This document shows positions 46,701 to 58,483 of a DNA stretch of 64,000 nt, piece by piece. A program made the translations under genes and the position numbers. Where the stretch lies: positions 433,501 through 497,500 of the forward strand of contig JALIZF010001844.1 of the NCBI GenBank assembly GCA_029948255.1. Reading direction: 5' to 3'. This stretch comes from Telmatactis stephensoni (lineage: Eukaryota > Cnidaria > Anthozoa > Actiniaria > Isophelliidae). Below the pieces are notes generated by a model, which did no database searches, was not told the DNA's origin, and saw only the letters and a program-made list of their open reading frames with translations. The first letter of the stretch is position 1, and every line of letters starts with the position of its first letter.

Positions 46701-49700
46701 CTCCTAAATGATCTTTCGATTCCAATTAAGGTGAATTTAGGTTTTGATCAAAGGCAATTTACTCCTGCCATTTTTGCACAGATGTCTTCAATTTGGTTTA
46801 TTTATTTACCTCCTTAGAAATTTTATACCATTGATAGTTATTAGAGATTATGAGATATTACTATAATTACACCTATTTTCAAAATTACGCGACCTTTGCA
46901 GATGACATGTCTTGAATGGCTTTTTCAGTGTTTTGACTACCGCCAATCAAAGGTCCGACTATTTGTTCTCCCTGGAGCAAGCTTAAATTTACATCTCGAA
47001 AGTTGGAAAATACTAAATGTTCTGTCAATAAATTCAAGTTTGTTTTGCTTCGGAATTTAGAAAGCTAACACTTAACAAATTCTAGTCGTTACAATTTGAT
47101 TGACAGAAGCTTAAAATCCAGACAAGCCACTAGGTCGCCACTAGGTCGCGTAATTTTTAAATTGGGTGTAATATTAGATTAGAGATAAACAATCAAAGAC
47201 CCTTTTCCATATCTCAATTTTTTATGAACAAAAAATTCAGTTGAGACAGCATCATCTCTAAACAACCTCAACCTTTTTATAAATGTTACTTGTTAATTAA
47301 ACTGTGTTGTTTAAAGTGAGATTATTGTAATGTTTAGCATTTCAGCCACTTTCAAAACGTTATTAGTGGGAGGCAGTACAACAGTGAGTGATGTCATTGA
47401 AGCAGCAATGTCCAAATTTGGAATCATGGTGAGTAAAAACTAATTTTTCTGCCACAAGGGAGCATGAATTTTAGACTTACTCAGTCAGTGGAAAAGTTGC
47501 TTGACATTATATTTTACAAATTAAAAACTGTTATGGTGTAATTTACCTGGATTCTTTCCATAAATCAGTACAAGGAAATTAAAACTGCTATCAGCAATGA
47601 CTTTCACTTTTGTGTTTGTTTTTAAGCTTTCTTTTCAGTTGTTTAGATCAGTCATCCCTTTTTTATCAATGTCAAAAAAAAAAAAACTGCTGATATCTCA
47701 AAATTCTTGCCAGTGAAATGCTCCAAAATTTTCTTTTCCGATGATGTGATATAATTATAGTACTGGTACATGTATTTGAATTTCACCAAGTGGTTCAAAC
47801 AGAAGTCAGAGATGTAATCTGATATGTCAATCTAAAGACTGTCTAATTATTTCATTAATTGCACTGTCCTCCACTGTTCAGAAATAGCCTACTTGATGCT
47901 TGGATGTTATAGCAGTGGTCAACTTTAATAAAATTGTTATTGATAATTCTTCAACAGGATAGTAATAAGGATGATTTTGTCTTGACTGAAATGCATCTTC
48001 ATGCAGGCTGTAAGTATACAAGACTTTAGAGGTCTGAACACATGATGCAACTTTTGCAACTTTTTCTTCAACATTGCATGCAATACAGATGTATTGCACC
48101 GTGTGTCCAGCCTTGGAGAACACCTGCTGATTTAGGATGAAGTTCTACTTCTGCAACATGCTGTGCAACATTGCAGGGGTGGACACAAGGTGCAACTATA
48201 TTGTGTGCAACATTGTAGGGGTGATACGCGGTGCAACTGTGTTGCGTGCAACATTGCAGGGGTGGACACACGGTGTAACTGTGTTGCATGTAACATTGCA
48301 GGGGTGGACACATGGTGCAACTGTGTTGCATGCAACATTGCAGGGATGGACACATGGTGCAACTGTTTTGTGTGCAACATTGCAGGGATGGATATACGGT
48401 GTAACTGTGGTGTATATGTATATGTTGTTGCAGAGAAAGTTGCATTGTGTGTCCAAGCCTGATCTTCCATTTTCATTTGATAGGCTTTGGAAAAGTTTAG
48501 TTTAGTTTAATAATAACAATTTATCATGCATGAATTTCATGTCAAAATAATCAAATACCCAGTAACATACACAGAAATATTACAGTCAATGTAGAAATTT
48601 ATAAGTTAATGTACACATTATATTTTTTAGTACATGAAAGATACATGGAAGAACATGAATGCCCCTGGAAACGTTTAGTAGAAATCAAAAAGGTTAGTCA
48701 GCCATTGTTTTAGACTATATACTTATTGACTGAGTGAGGGGGCCAAATGGGAAAATATTTGGCTCAAGGTTATGCTATATGGACTGAGAGTAACAAGGTA
48801 CCAATAAAGCACAATCTCACAAATAACACAAAATAACACAAAATCCCAATCTGGTAATGATTTCCATATAATTTTAAAAAAGCGATGAAAGTGAGAAAAA
48901 TCCACATGATTGCTAATGAAAACATTGCATATGATTGCCTATATAGCTAGCTAAGTTAGTCCCATCATCTTCTCTCATCAGAAATCAGTTCAGGAGATGA
49001 AGTGCATGAGATTTTATCTTCGCCACAAGCTTGAACCCACTGGTAGTGTATGCTTGTGTGTTGGGAATTTACCAACATACTTAGATAAATCAAGATATGA
49101 AGCTTTACTAAATGAAGCTGTCCATCAAGGTTAGCTGATGCTGAAGTATTAATAACTATTAATTTATATTGAATATTATTTAAACTTATTTTAACGTATT
49201 AATAAGGATGAACATATACTCCTACATACTCATGAGATAAATATTTTGTTATAGAGGCTTTGTACCATCACGTGCATGTATATACGGTAGGGCCATGACA
49301 TGCAGGAGGCTGGAACAATAGAATCTGGACTAATCTGGTTTACATGAGAAAACGTTCAGTTTCCCAGGGGGAAAAGACTCTATTGTTGTGCCTCCTGTCA
49401 TAGCTGCCATCACGTGATGATGCAATTAAGCCTCTATTAGACTATGTCTTTTTTAATATTATTAATTTCTAATATCAAAATTATTTACATTGACTTAATT
49501 CCTTGTAGAAAATTTGACAGTTGATTATGTTCATCCAAGTTCTGGTAAGCTGATTTACATTATTTTGTACTTGTATTAATATTAAATATTATTCATTTGT
49601 TTACAGCGATTTTCAAAATAATGCAAACTCTGACCTCCAAACAGTCTGTTGGAATTTGTTTTTTTGCTTCCGCCCACTTCAAACAAACAACCCCAAAAAA

Positions 49701-51581
49701 TACTCATAAAGATCCCTTAAACTGACTAACATCAAGGGCAGATCCAGGCTGGAATATCTTTAGAAACTGCCGAGAGGATATGTGGGAAAAATATTGAGAA
49801 AAAAGGACTCAGAGTCATCTCAGGAGGTGGTGCACACACCCTGCACCCCTCCCCTACATCTGCCCTGAACATGAATTGATACAATGGTATATAATTGAAG
49901 GGTCTCACAATATGTAATGCTCCATTCAGTAATCTCAGATCAAATCCCAAAGTTCTCCTTGTAGCTCTTTTGATTTGAATGCAGAAATCAGAATTTCATC
50001 AGAAATGAAATGTGCTGTTCAATCATGGATAAACCACTAAAAAGTAGCTCCACAGACCAAACTGTCATTGCTGTGTGACCACCACAATCATATAGATGAA
50101 AAGATAACCATGAAAGTGGCCTAAGTGACTTTTTTGATAAGCAGGTGTTGATATTTTGGCATATGAAGTTCATATTTTATTAATGAAATAGAGTCAAATT
50201 AGAGAAAAGCCACAAATAAGCTGTAAATGGGTACTATACTTCAGATGGTAATGAAAGCAAGTTATCATCACAAAGCAAATAGCATAATTAAGTCAATCAA
50301 TTAACTAAAGATTATTTTTATTTTTACAAAATAATTACTTATTGCTGCATTGTTTTGTTTTAGGTATGCTATTTACTACTCTTCCATCAGCTGATTTAGC
50401 TGCTGAAGTAATTGAGAGGCTCAGAGAATCACCAATTGATGGCAAAGATGTCTTTGTTAAACTCCTACCAACTTTACATGTATGTTGATTGTGTTGTCAC
50501 AGGTTGTTCTTGTGTTTGGGCACAGTTTACTGTGTGTGTGTGTGGTTTTGCATTGGGCCACCTGTGATTTTAATTACTTCCATGGTCCTTTTTGACCCCT
50601 CCCCCCCCCCCAAACACACACACACACACACACCCTCCTCCTACCCAAATGTGGACAGTGTGATGTCAACAGTAGTATACTGCTGGTTGCTGGCTGTTTG
50701 AGCAGTTTTTCCCATTACTTAGAAAATACCACAGTCACAATACTACTAATAAAATTAAAATTAAAATGCAGCAGAAGCAGACACAAGAATCCGCAATTAT
50801 CTGCAAAAATTGCTGCATGTTAGAACCCCTGCATGCATAGGGGCAACGAATGTATATAAGATAATGATCACTGACCAGCTGCCTTGACTTCAACTTCCCT
50901 AAATGACTGCAAAAACATTTAGAGCAAAATATTCAAATGTTTTTGTTGCCTGCTTGATACTGACATGGTCATGGCATAGTAGAGTCCATTGCTCTGATAC
51001 ATACAAAAGCCACTCTTTTGTCCCTAGTAAGGGACTGGTCATTATTTACAGGGAGGGGGGAGCTGGTGGAAATAGAGGGGGGGCCACAGATTTTTATGCT
51101 CACTCTGTAAGAATGTTATGTGTGTATGTATGTAGAAAGGGGGGAGAGACCATCAAAAATTGAGCATTACCTTTTTCATTTCCACCAGCTCCCCCCCTGT
51201 AAATAATGACCAGTCCCTAACATCATCATCATTATCATCGTGATTATGATGATTTAATCCTTGGTTAGGAATAACCAGCTTTCCAACAACTTGGCCCTAT
51301 ACTTAGTGCATGATATGATGATGATGATGATGATTATAATTATTTTTCAGCCTGAGATGATGCCTGCTGACAGTAAACCATTATTAGTATTTGTAAATCC
51401 TAAAAGTGGAGGTGGTCAAGGGTATGACATATTGTCTGCTTTTCAACGGCTGCTAAATCCCCATCAAGTATACAATCTCTTAGATGGTGGACCGATACCT
51501 GGGTAAGCAGTTAACATCATTCATTTGATTGATTGATTGATTGATTGATCGATCGATCGATCGATCGATCGATCGATCGAT

Positions 51582-51618
<37 letters not shown>

Positions 51619-54600
51619 TTGCAATGTAAATAATATAGTAGACAAATAAATAAATGTAGTGGGAAGAAATTTCATCAATTTGTTTTTCTCTTAGTCTGTA
51701 TGCATTCAAGAATGTGGAAAAGTTTCAAATCCTGATTTGTGGAGGTGATGGTACTGTTGGTTGGGTATTATCCTGTCTTGATGACTTAAGTTGTATCATA
51801 AGATATGAGAAGCCACCTACAGCTATAGTCCCTCTTGGAACTGGTAAGCAAATTATTGACCCTCCCCTCCCAAACACAGTATATTGTTCTGAGAACTTAA
51901 CTTGAGAAAGTATGAAGTAATGTTTATCAACAAACTTTTTAATTCTAAATGCATCTACTAGGCATTCTAATGGATTTTTCATCTAAAGCAGCCAGTTGAA
52001 GATTAGTTGACTTGTTAATAACAATTGATGAAAGTGACCTACTGACAGTATTTTTAATTATACTTTTTCTGATGGTAATTGGAGATAAAAATTGTTGGAC
52101 ATATAGCATGGCACGGCCACAGTACAGAACCTCACCTGCTGATTTCTTTACAAATTTGTATCGTGGCCGTGCTGTGCCGTGACATAGTTTTTCAAAGTCA
52201 TATACGAAATCCACTCTAGCAACTTACTGCAGTAACTAATTAATAAGTAATTGATAAATCATGAATCTATGTTGCTGTCATTAATTTTATTTGGACACCT
52301 GCCATAGGTCTATTAGACTAGTTTCATTCATTCATTCATTCATTCAAATTTTCTCCCATCCCCTTTTCCCCCTCAGTGGGAATCTTTGATATATATATAA
52401 ATTTGCTCTTTCACTTTAATCTTAACAATGTAATCCAAAATAATTTATTTAATTTTGTTTTCTAGCAAACCCAAATATATATATCAGTGACATCTTAATT
52501 ACAATCATATATTATCATATATTTAATAAATTGTTCTCTTTACATAATTCTAGTTGTTTGTTTCTTATAGGTAATGACCTGTCAAGAGTATTAAATTGGG
52601 GTGGTGGTTACTCCTCTGGAGACACGCCCCTGTCGTTATTGATGGCAGTCGATCATGCTGAAGTTGGACTTTTAGACAGATGGTTGGTAATGTTTGACAG
52701 CTATGACACACTTTCTCCGGATAACACAGTTGATGAAGAACCTAACATGTTTGTGATGAATAACTACTTTGGAATTGGTTTGGATGCTGATTTGAGCTTA
52801 GATTTTCACTTGAGAAGAGAAGAATCACCACAGAAATTCACAAGCAGGTTAGTTTGTGTTTTTTTTTTTTTTGGTAATATTATATTGTAAATGATTTTCA
52901 TTTTATTTCAGCAATATAAAACATGCGCACATGTCTCTGTACTGTGATATAAACATGATGGAAGATATAGAGCGAGAGAAAAGCAAGCTTAGGAACATGT
53001 GGCATATCCAAGTGTTTCTCTTGCTTTTCAAGTGCTCTACATCTTCCAGAGTGTTTATATCACAGTACAGGGACACAATTTTTGCAGATAATTGCTAATC
53101 CTTGTGCCTGCTTCTGTTACATTTTTTATTTTATATTGCTTTTATAAAAAACTTTTCAAGGTTTTTGAGGATTTCAAATATTTTATGATATTATTTATAA
53201 AATATTTGAGATATAACGCACTGGCTGATTGGCTGACTACCATGTTTATGTCAGAGGACAGAGACATGGCTTACACAAAAATGTTGAAAATATTTTATAA
53301 ATTAAAGCAATATAAAACTTCAGTCTAACACTCCCTACACCTTGAGTGGTACTGTTTTGTCTACTTAGTTGTTATTTTTTGTTATTTTGTTTAGAGTTTG
53401 CATTGTCCTCTTTTATGTATTGTTAATTATTATAATTATCCATCTCACCAGGCTCCATAACAAAGGAGTTTATGTACGAGCTGGTCTCAGGAAAATGGCA
53501 ACAAGATCATCCTTTGATTTGTCAAATGAAATTGAAATAGAGGTTAGATTCATTTTATTCAGTGTATATTATTTAATCAGACTTCTAAGAAGTACACACT
53601 AGAAGAATGGTTTGGATTGTGTATTTCCAGAAAATATCCATACCCCCACCAAGGAGGGAATTGGAAATTCCTGGGGTCAGGGGGGTCAGTGAAAGATCAA
53701 AATTACAGAGTTTGTGTGGAAGAAAAATGGAAGTTCCAGGGGGGGTAGGAGGATTCCATTTTGTGACATTTTATAAATTTTATAAAATGTCATTTTATAA
53801 TCCTGCATCTTGGGTGTGGAATTAAATTGTTATTTTATAGACATACAGTTACTAAAGATGTTTTTGTTTTCAGGTTGATGGCGAACATGTTGATTTACCT
53901 ACACTTGAAGGCATTGTAATATTAAATATTGGCAGGTATATCAACATTGAAATAATTACACTTTTGAGCTCCACATAATATTCATGATTTGAAGTTAGAG
54001 TATTATACAGCTGGAGAAAGAAAAAAATACAAGAAATTAACTAATCATGCTGTAATAAAGAAAATGAAAATAAGATATTAATTTTTTGCTTAATTTTATA
54101 AATTATTGTGATTATATGGAATTAATTTTTATGAATGATTAATTATTAATATAAATCATATTATTTTTTATTGTGTTAAGCTGGGCTGCTGGTGCAGATC
54201 TGTGGGGTCCAGATAGAGAAGACAAGGTAAAGGATATATCATATATTTCATCCATCCATTCATTCATTCGTTCATGCATTCATTCAATTGTTTATTCATT
54301 CGTGATTCATTCATTCATACCTCCATTCCTTTACTCACAATGTTCACATTTTATTCAGACATTTCTATTCATTAAGACAGTAATCTGCTACTGCCCATTC
54401 AACAATCCATTCATTCATTCATTCAATCAGTCAGTAATTGAGTCAGTCAGTCAGTCAGTCATTCAGTCAGTCAGTCAGTCAGTCAGTCAGTCAGTCATTA
54501 AGTCAGTCATTCATTCATTCATTCATTCAGTCAGTCATTTGTTCGTTCAGTCAGTTAGTCAGTCAGTCAGTCAGTCAGTCAGTCAGTCAGTCAGTCAGTC

Positions 54601-57600
54601 AGCCAGCCAGACAGTCAGTCAGTCAGTCAGTCAGTCAGTCACATGCAGTCAGTCAGTCAGTCAGTCAACTATTCAGTCAGTCAGTCAGTCAGTCAAAATT
54701 TTATTCAGTCAGTCAGTCAGTCAGTCAGTCAGTCAGTCAGTCAGTCAGTCAGTCAGTCAGTCAGTCAGTCAGTCAGTCAGTCAGTCAGTCAGTCAGTCAG
54801 TCAGTCAGTCAGTCAGGTCAGTCAGTCAGTCAGTCAGTCAGTCAGTCATTCAGTCAGTCAGTCAGTCAGTCAGTCAGTCAGTCAGTCAGTCAGGTCAGTC
54901 AGTCAGTCAGTCAGTCAGTCAGTCAGTCAGTCAGTCAGTCAGTCAGTCAGTCAGTCAGTCAGTCAGTCAGTCAGTCAGTCAGTCAGTCAACTATTCAGTC
55001 AGTCAGTCAGTCAGTCAATTATTCAGTCAGTCAGTCAGTCAGTCCATCAGGTAGTCAGTCAGTCAGTTGGTCACTAAGTCAGTCAATCCGTCCATCAGTC
55101 AGTCAGTCTGCATGTCAGTCAATCAACCAATTGGTCGGTCGGTCGGTCGGTCAGTCAGTCAATCAGTCAGTCCATCAGTCAGTCTGTCAGGTAGTCAGTC
55201 AGTCAGTCTGTCAATCAGTCAGTCTGTCAGTCAGTCGTTGAGTCAATCAATCAGTCAATCAGGTACTAGTCAGTCCATCCTTCAGTCAGTCAGTCAGTCA
55301 GTCAGTTAGTATGGGCTCCTGCAATCAGTCATCTACTTTAGGCAACTATCACTCATTCCATCTATTCATAGGCTGAAGAGATTCACATATTTTCATTATT
55401 TCCTCTATTTCTTTATGTATTTTATTAATGCTCCCTATTTTCATTGTACCAGGGATTCTGCACATCATCTCACTGTGATGGTGTGGTAGAGATTGTTGGT
55501 TTAACAGGGGTCATGCAAATGGTGAGTGTTTTTGAATCAATGGTCTAGAGGAATTCCATACCTTCAATAACTGAGCCTATAATTAAGGCTATTGCCACAC
55601 ATATCAAGATAAATTTGAAAGTACATTATAGATATGGGGTTTCAGTTTTGGCAAGAGGCATAACCATAGCAAAAAAGATGTGTTTTAATTCACATTTTCC
55701 TAAAGTAGAAATATATGTGGATGTCTATTTTTTAGCCTAAATTCATTGCCAACCAAATTCAGATGTATTGCTTAATCAATATATATTACATTTAATATGT
55801 GTGCTGTGTCGCAGTGTTTTAATTAGTCAATGTTAAAATCTCGTCCAATAAAAACTCTGAGATGTGGCATGACATAACAACAACAAACAGCAAAAGCATA
55901 CAACATAAACATCACTATATTATGCTAATTCTATTGTTTTCTATTGTTTCATTAGTAATATTGTAGTGTAATTGGCCGAGAAGGCCTCAGTCTAGTTGTC
56001 AGTTGTCACTCGGTAGTTAGTTTAGTGACAGTGTTAGTGCAGTTTGTTAGTCCAAGTTTGGTTTGAAAACAGTGATTAAACGACTCAAAAAGATACCTCG
56101 TTACAACATTTAGTACAAAATAGTGCAAAGTTTTGCATGCTTTTGGTGTTAATGCACTCTATAGCTATAAATCTTCTAAAATGTTTTTGACATCCATCTT
56201 CAGGGTCAAATTCAGAGTGGTATCAGGTCAGGGACAAGAATTGCACAAGGTTCTCAGGTTTGTTGTATGTTTATAGAGCAGTTTTTGTATAAGTGTGAAA
56301 TGGACTGTGCTGTGCCATGTCCATGTCAGTGCCGTGTCTAAAAACATTTGAAATTCCTGCCATAACTGTGTCATGACCGTGCGGTGCTGTTTTCACAGTC
56401 ATAGAAATCTACTGAAGGTATGTCTTGCATTGTTTCATATCAAACAATTGTCAATAAAAAGTTGTCATTCGCTCGGCAGTCAACTCTATTCCATATTTGG
56501 GCAGGCATTACCTTATTTGGAAGTCACGTTGATCCATTTTTGCTGATTTTTCGGCAAAACAGTCGAAAATTTGACCAAAACTTGCAGAAATTGTAGCTAC
56601 GAAACACATCACATTGTCCACCATCTTGAAAATTACTTAGAAACCTCGCTTTTCAATAAACAGGAAACCCAATGGTAAAAACACAGGAAGCCCGCGAAAG
56701 GCAACAATTGTTTGATATGGGCCAAATTGCTGTGCCAAAAGACACAATTGAAGAGGTCCCCGCAAAAACAGAATAAGTGATGTCGGATCAAATAAGGTCT
56801 CCCAAAAAGATCTTTGAATTCCAAAGGAGAGTTCAGGGTTTGACCAAAGGTCAAAGTTAGGTCACAGTCTGTGTTGACATAGCCTTCTAATCAATTTTTG
56901 AATATATACTGGTTAGCAAATGTGACCTCATGGTTTTTGATGCTTTAATTTCTTGTTTTGTTGTTGTTTGTTTGTTTTCAATGTCACAAACGAAAATACA
57001 GTAAGTAAATAAAAAAATTGAAATGAATGCGATTATTTTTCATGATTAATTAATTAATATATATTAAACCAATATTGATGTTGAAATTTTCTTCGTAAAA
57101 AATTCCTTAGTTCATATTTTCATCTTTAATTTGTGTTTAGATTAATATTAAATTAAAAAGTGAACTACCAGTTCATATTGATGGTGAACCCTGGATGCAG
57201 TCTGCTGGTCAGATTATTATCCGTCCATCTCTTATGCAGGTTGGTTAATGAAAGACAGGAACCACAGAGGGGGAGTGTTGGGAGTGCATGGATAGCCAAC
57301 AGGCTGCCGACTTAGTCTACCAACAGATTTTGTGTCATAATATTAAATAAACCACTACCTTTTTGAATTTCTGATAGGCAGCAGTTTTGACCCATAAAGA
57401 TCACTGAGGGGGTTGGATTGGGGGCCGGGCTTGTAGATGATATATATGGTCAACCTTCTGCTGACATACTACCAACAAATTTTGTGCCATAATATTAAAC
57501 TACTGATAAATTCCTTTATAGGCAGCAGTTTTGTCAAAACGAAAAGTCAAAGTTAAAACACATTATCAACAAGCTGCGTCATCAAGACCTACTTCAGCAC

Positions 57601-57680
57601 CGACTTCAAGAAGTACTTTTTACTTCAATAAGAGCGCATATGGCTACAAATCCCTGGATTGTGATTCTCTACCAAGTTAG
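37746..57680 (+). CDS. DGKQ: Diacylglycerol kinase, theta type
   Basis: Phosphorylates diacylglycerol to phosphatidic acid, ending DAG signalling. 27 exons: 37746-37938, 39427-39506, 40292-40394, 41152-41240, 41938-42069, 43432-43576, 44242-44325, 44645-44742, 45333-45405, 46130-46215, 46580-46632, 47338-47428, 47958-48009, 48631-48692, 48982-49129, 49509-49544, 50364-50479, 51351-51502, 51695-51843, 52571-52847, 53452-53542, 53874-53935, 54181-54226, 55453-55521, 56204-56257, 57141-57239, 57522-57680. All phases agree: 932 residues (human 942). Three C1 zinc domains come first ([43 protein letters not shown]), then Ras-association-like segments, then the catalytic domain with [11 protein letters not shown], the ATP loop CGGDGTVGW and [13 protein letters not shown], and the accessory domain ([30 protein letters not shown]). 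Three C1 domains plus RA segments define the theta class. ATG 37746 follows an in-frame stop. Confidence 0.95.
39522..39680. repeat. Foldback element, family A (copy 6)
   Basis: TAGAGTAGACTTTGTATGACTG to AAAATCTGCTCTA, starting 15 bp after the donor of DGKQ exon 2. Confidence 0.75.
40785..40960. repeat. Minisatellite GGTTACCATGGTTACTACCTTG
   Basis: Five to six diverged units of about 30 bp with the core GGTTACCATGGTTAC in DGKQ intron 3. Confidence 0.8.
41347..41618. repeat. Foldback element, family F (copy 2)
   Basis: TATAGTCAATTGAAGGAAC and GAAGCTGAGACCGAAATGA arms with inverses at the right, as in copy 1 at 28096. Confidence 0.8.
41666..41764. repeat. Foldback element, family A (copy 7, internally deleted)
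   Basis: AGAATAGATATGACTGTGAAAA to ACGAAATCTGCTCTA, with about 45 bp missing between centre and right arm. Confidence 0.7.
42172..43335. repeat. (GTAGCA)n hexanucleotide array, about 1.1 kb
   Basis: Nearly pure AGCAGT units from about 42360 to 42940, more degenerate on both sides (AGC-only and TAGC variants, a second purer block 43030-43195). In DGKQ intron 5. It leaves long open frames of Leu or Cys-Tyr on the minus strand, which are not genes. Confidence 0.97.
43749..44044. repeat. Foldback element, family D (copy 4)
   Basis: TACACTTATTTCAAAGCCTTG faces ..TTGACATAAGTGTA; inner arms GTTCAGAGCAACAA and TTGTTGCTTTGAAC, core unrelated to the other copies. DGKQ intron 6. Confidence 0.7.
44362..44583. 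repeat. Foldback element in DGKQ intron 7
   Basis: AATATTCCCCTTCACAG..GCCATCTTGAAAGGTAGCC on the left with clear inverses on the right; inner arms GGTCTCTATCATTGCA. Begins 37 bp after exon 7. Confidence 0.8.
44754..44957. repeat. Foldback element next to a splice donor
   Basis: TTTACCACCGTGTGCA and TGCACATGGTGGTAA ends; inner arms GTCTCAATTGGGATTTGGTC and its inverse. Starts 11 bp after DGKQ exon 8. Confidence 0.85.
44985..45240. repeat. ACCAACCACTTACTGACACC degenerate tandem
   Basis: About ten diverged units of 18-26 bp with the words CCAACCACTTACTGACAC; it directly follows the preceding foldback element. Confidence 0.8.
45708..45917. repeat. Foldback element in DGKQ intron 9
   Basis: AGTAGCCATTTCCCAAGATACAG at left, CTGTATCTTGAGAAATGGCTA at right; inner arms TAGCCAAAGCCT / AGGCTTTGGCTA. 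Confidence 0.8.
46868..47170. repeat. Family D-like element (copy 5)
   Basis: TACACCTATTTTCAAAATTACGCG to GCGTAATTTTTAAATTGGGTGTA. Near-identical throughout to 36267-36580, with small deletions. DGKQ intron 11. Confidence 0.85.
48030..48465. repeat. Foldback element containing a 42-bp minisatellite
   Basis: Ends GAACACATGATGCAACTTTTGC and ..AAAGTTGCATTGTGTGTCC. Inside, six to seven units of about 42 bp (TGCAACATTGCAGGGGTGGA then CACATGGTGCAACTGTGT) repeat head to tail. The open frames seen here on both strands are products of the array. DGKQ intron 13. Confidence 0.85.
49250..49438. repeat. Foldback element with ATAGAGGCTT ends
   Basis: TATAGAGGCTTTGTACCATCACGTG faces CACGTGATGATGCAATTAAGCCTCTA. 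DGKQ intron 15. Confidence 0.75.
51030..51219. repeat. Foldback element, family C (copy 2)
   Basis: AAGGGACTGGTCATTATTTACAG and inverse; same core as 10434-10625 but inverted. DGKQ intron 17. Confidence 0.85.
51526..51619. repeat. (GATT)n/(GATC)n compound microsatellite
   Basis: ATTG units change to ATCG (about 10 units) and back to ATTG. DGKQ intron 18. Confidence 0.95.
52096..52218. repeat. Foldback element, family A (copy 8)
   Basis: GGCACGGCCACAGTAC..CGTGGCCGTGCTGTGCC with the right terminal arm ATACGAAATCCACTCTA; left terminal arm decayed. Confidence 0.65.
52918..53086. repeat. Foldback element in DGKQ intron 20
   Basis: CTCTGTACTGTGATATAAAC and its near-perfect inverse; inner arms GGAAGATATAGAGC and GAGAAAAGCAAG with inverses. 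Confidence 0.8.
54236..55310. repeat. (CAGT)n tetranucleotide array, about 1 kb
   Basis: Begins with ATTC units, becomes almost pure CAGT from about 54430 to 55060, then degenerates. DGKQ intron 23. Three open frames of Ser-Gln-Ser-Val are artefacts of a 4-bp unit, which reads the same in every frame. Confidence 0.97.
56272..56414. repeat. Foldback element, family A (copy 9)
   Basis: TAGAGCAGTTTTTGTATAAGTG to AGAAATCTACTGA with degenerate CATG/CGTG interior. Starts 15 bp after DGKQ exon 25. Confidence 0.7.
56449..56720. repeat. Foldback element, family E (copy 2, opposite orientation)
   Basis: GTCAATAAAAAGTTGTCATTCGC left and GGCAACAATTGTTTG right; inner CCACCATCTTGAAAATTAC and AACACAGGAAGCCCGCG invert the order found at 26899. 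Confidence 0.7.
57310..57536 (+). repeat. Tandem duplication of the DGKQ exon 27 acceptor
   Basis: The stretch ACCAACA(G/A)ATTTTGTG(T/C)CATAATATTAAA through ATAGGCAGCAGTTTTG appears twice (about 57310-57393 and 57466-57537). The first copy carries its own AG at 57376-57377. Confidence 0.75.
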
Positions 57681-57962
57681 TTACTGTATGTGAAATAGCT
57701 TCAGTTAAAGCATTTCATGTGAAGATAGTGAATTAAGGGTGGACCACAAAAGTGGTAGGTGGGGAGGTTAGTTTCCTTTGCAGCAGCCAGGGGTTTTGAT
57801 TCATCATGATCACTCAATGCTTCTGGGTTGAAAAGTGTTTTCCTGGCAAAACCCCTGGTCGCTGCTAAGGAGACTAAAATATATTTCCCATAAAAATGTT
57901 AGTTTTCCCACTAGTTCGAGCTGGGTGTGTGTATAAAGATGCAATGAGAAATGAATGGAAAT

Positions 57963-58143
57963 CCAGGGGCGGATCCAGGATTTTGCAAAGGGGGTGTCCC
58001 AAATAGGCTTCTTGAGAGATGATGTCACATCCAAGATGATGGCCTCCTAAAAATGGAATCTAATGACGTCATCTCGCAAGAAGCCTATAGGAAAAAAGGG
58101 TAGGTACGGCACCTATGGACACCCCCCTGGATCCGCCCCTGAA
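57963..58143. repeat. Foldback element with GGGGCGGATCCAGG ends
   Basis: CAGGGGCGGATCCAGGATTTTGC faces CCCTGGATCCGCCCCTG; inner arms TAGGCTTCTTGAGAGATGA. Related to 15411-15557. Confidence 0.85.
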
Positions 58144-58483
58144 ATCTGTAACAATGAAAAGAGTGTACTTAATAGTATTACTTCAAGTCTTGGCCCTTTT
58201 TCAGAGTACCGTGGGCTGAATGTCAGTAATGCAAGTACGTAATCTCTTTTCTATCTGGTGTTACTGATTTCAATTCATTCTTTATTCAGGGATGTAAATA
58301 AAAGCCAATAAGGCCTTTCCCCTGCTACTGATGCAAATGTAATTCCGTTTGTGTAAATATTTTATCTGCATCCATCCCTGATACAAACTTCTAGTCAAAA
58401 AATAACTCAGTGTCAATGTTAGTTTTTATCACACAAGTTCCAGTGTAATTTATATAAGGTATTGTATAAAACTAGGGGTTGCG

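Noticed and set aside
48068..48505. Several overlapping frames on both strands near 48.1-48.5 kb
   Set aside because: Products of a 42-bp minisatellite without stops.
54173..55309. Plus-strand frames of Ser-Gln-Ser-Val repeats
   Set aside because: The CAGT unit is open in every frame; the real exon 23 ends at 54226 with a GTAAAG donor.
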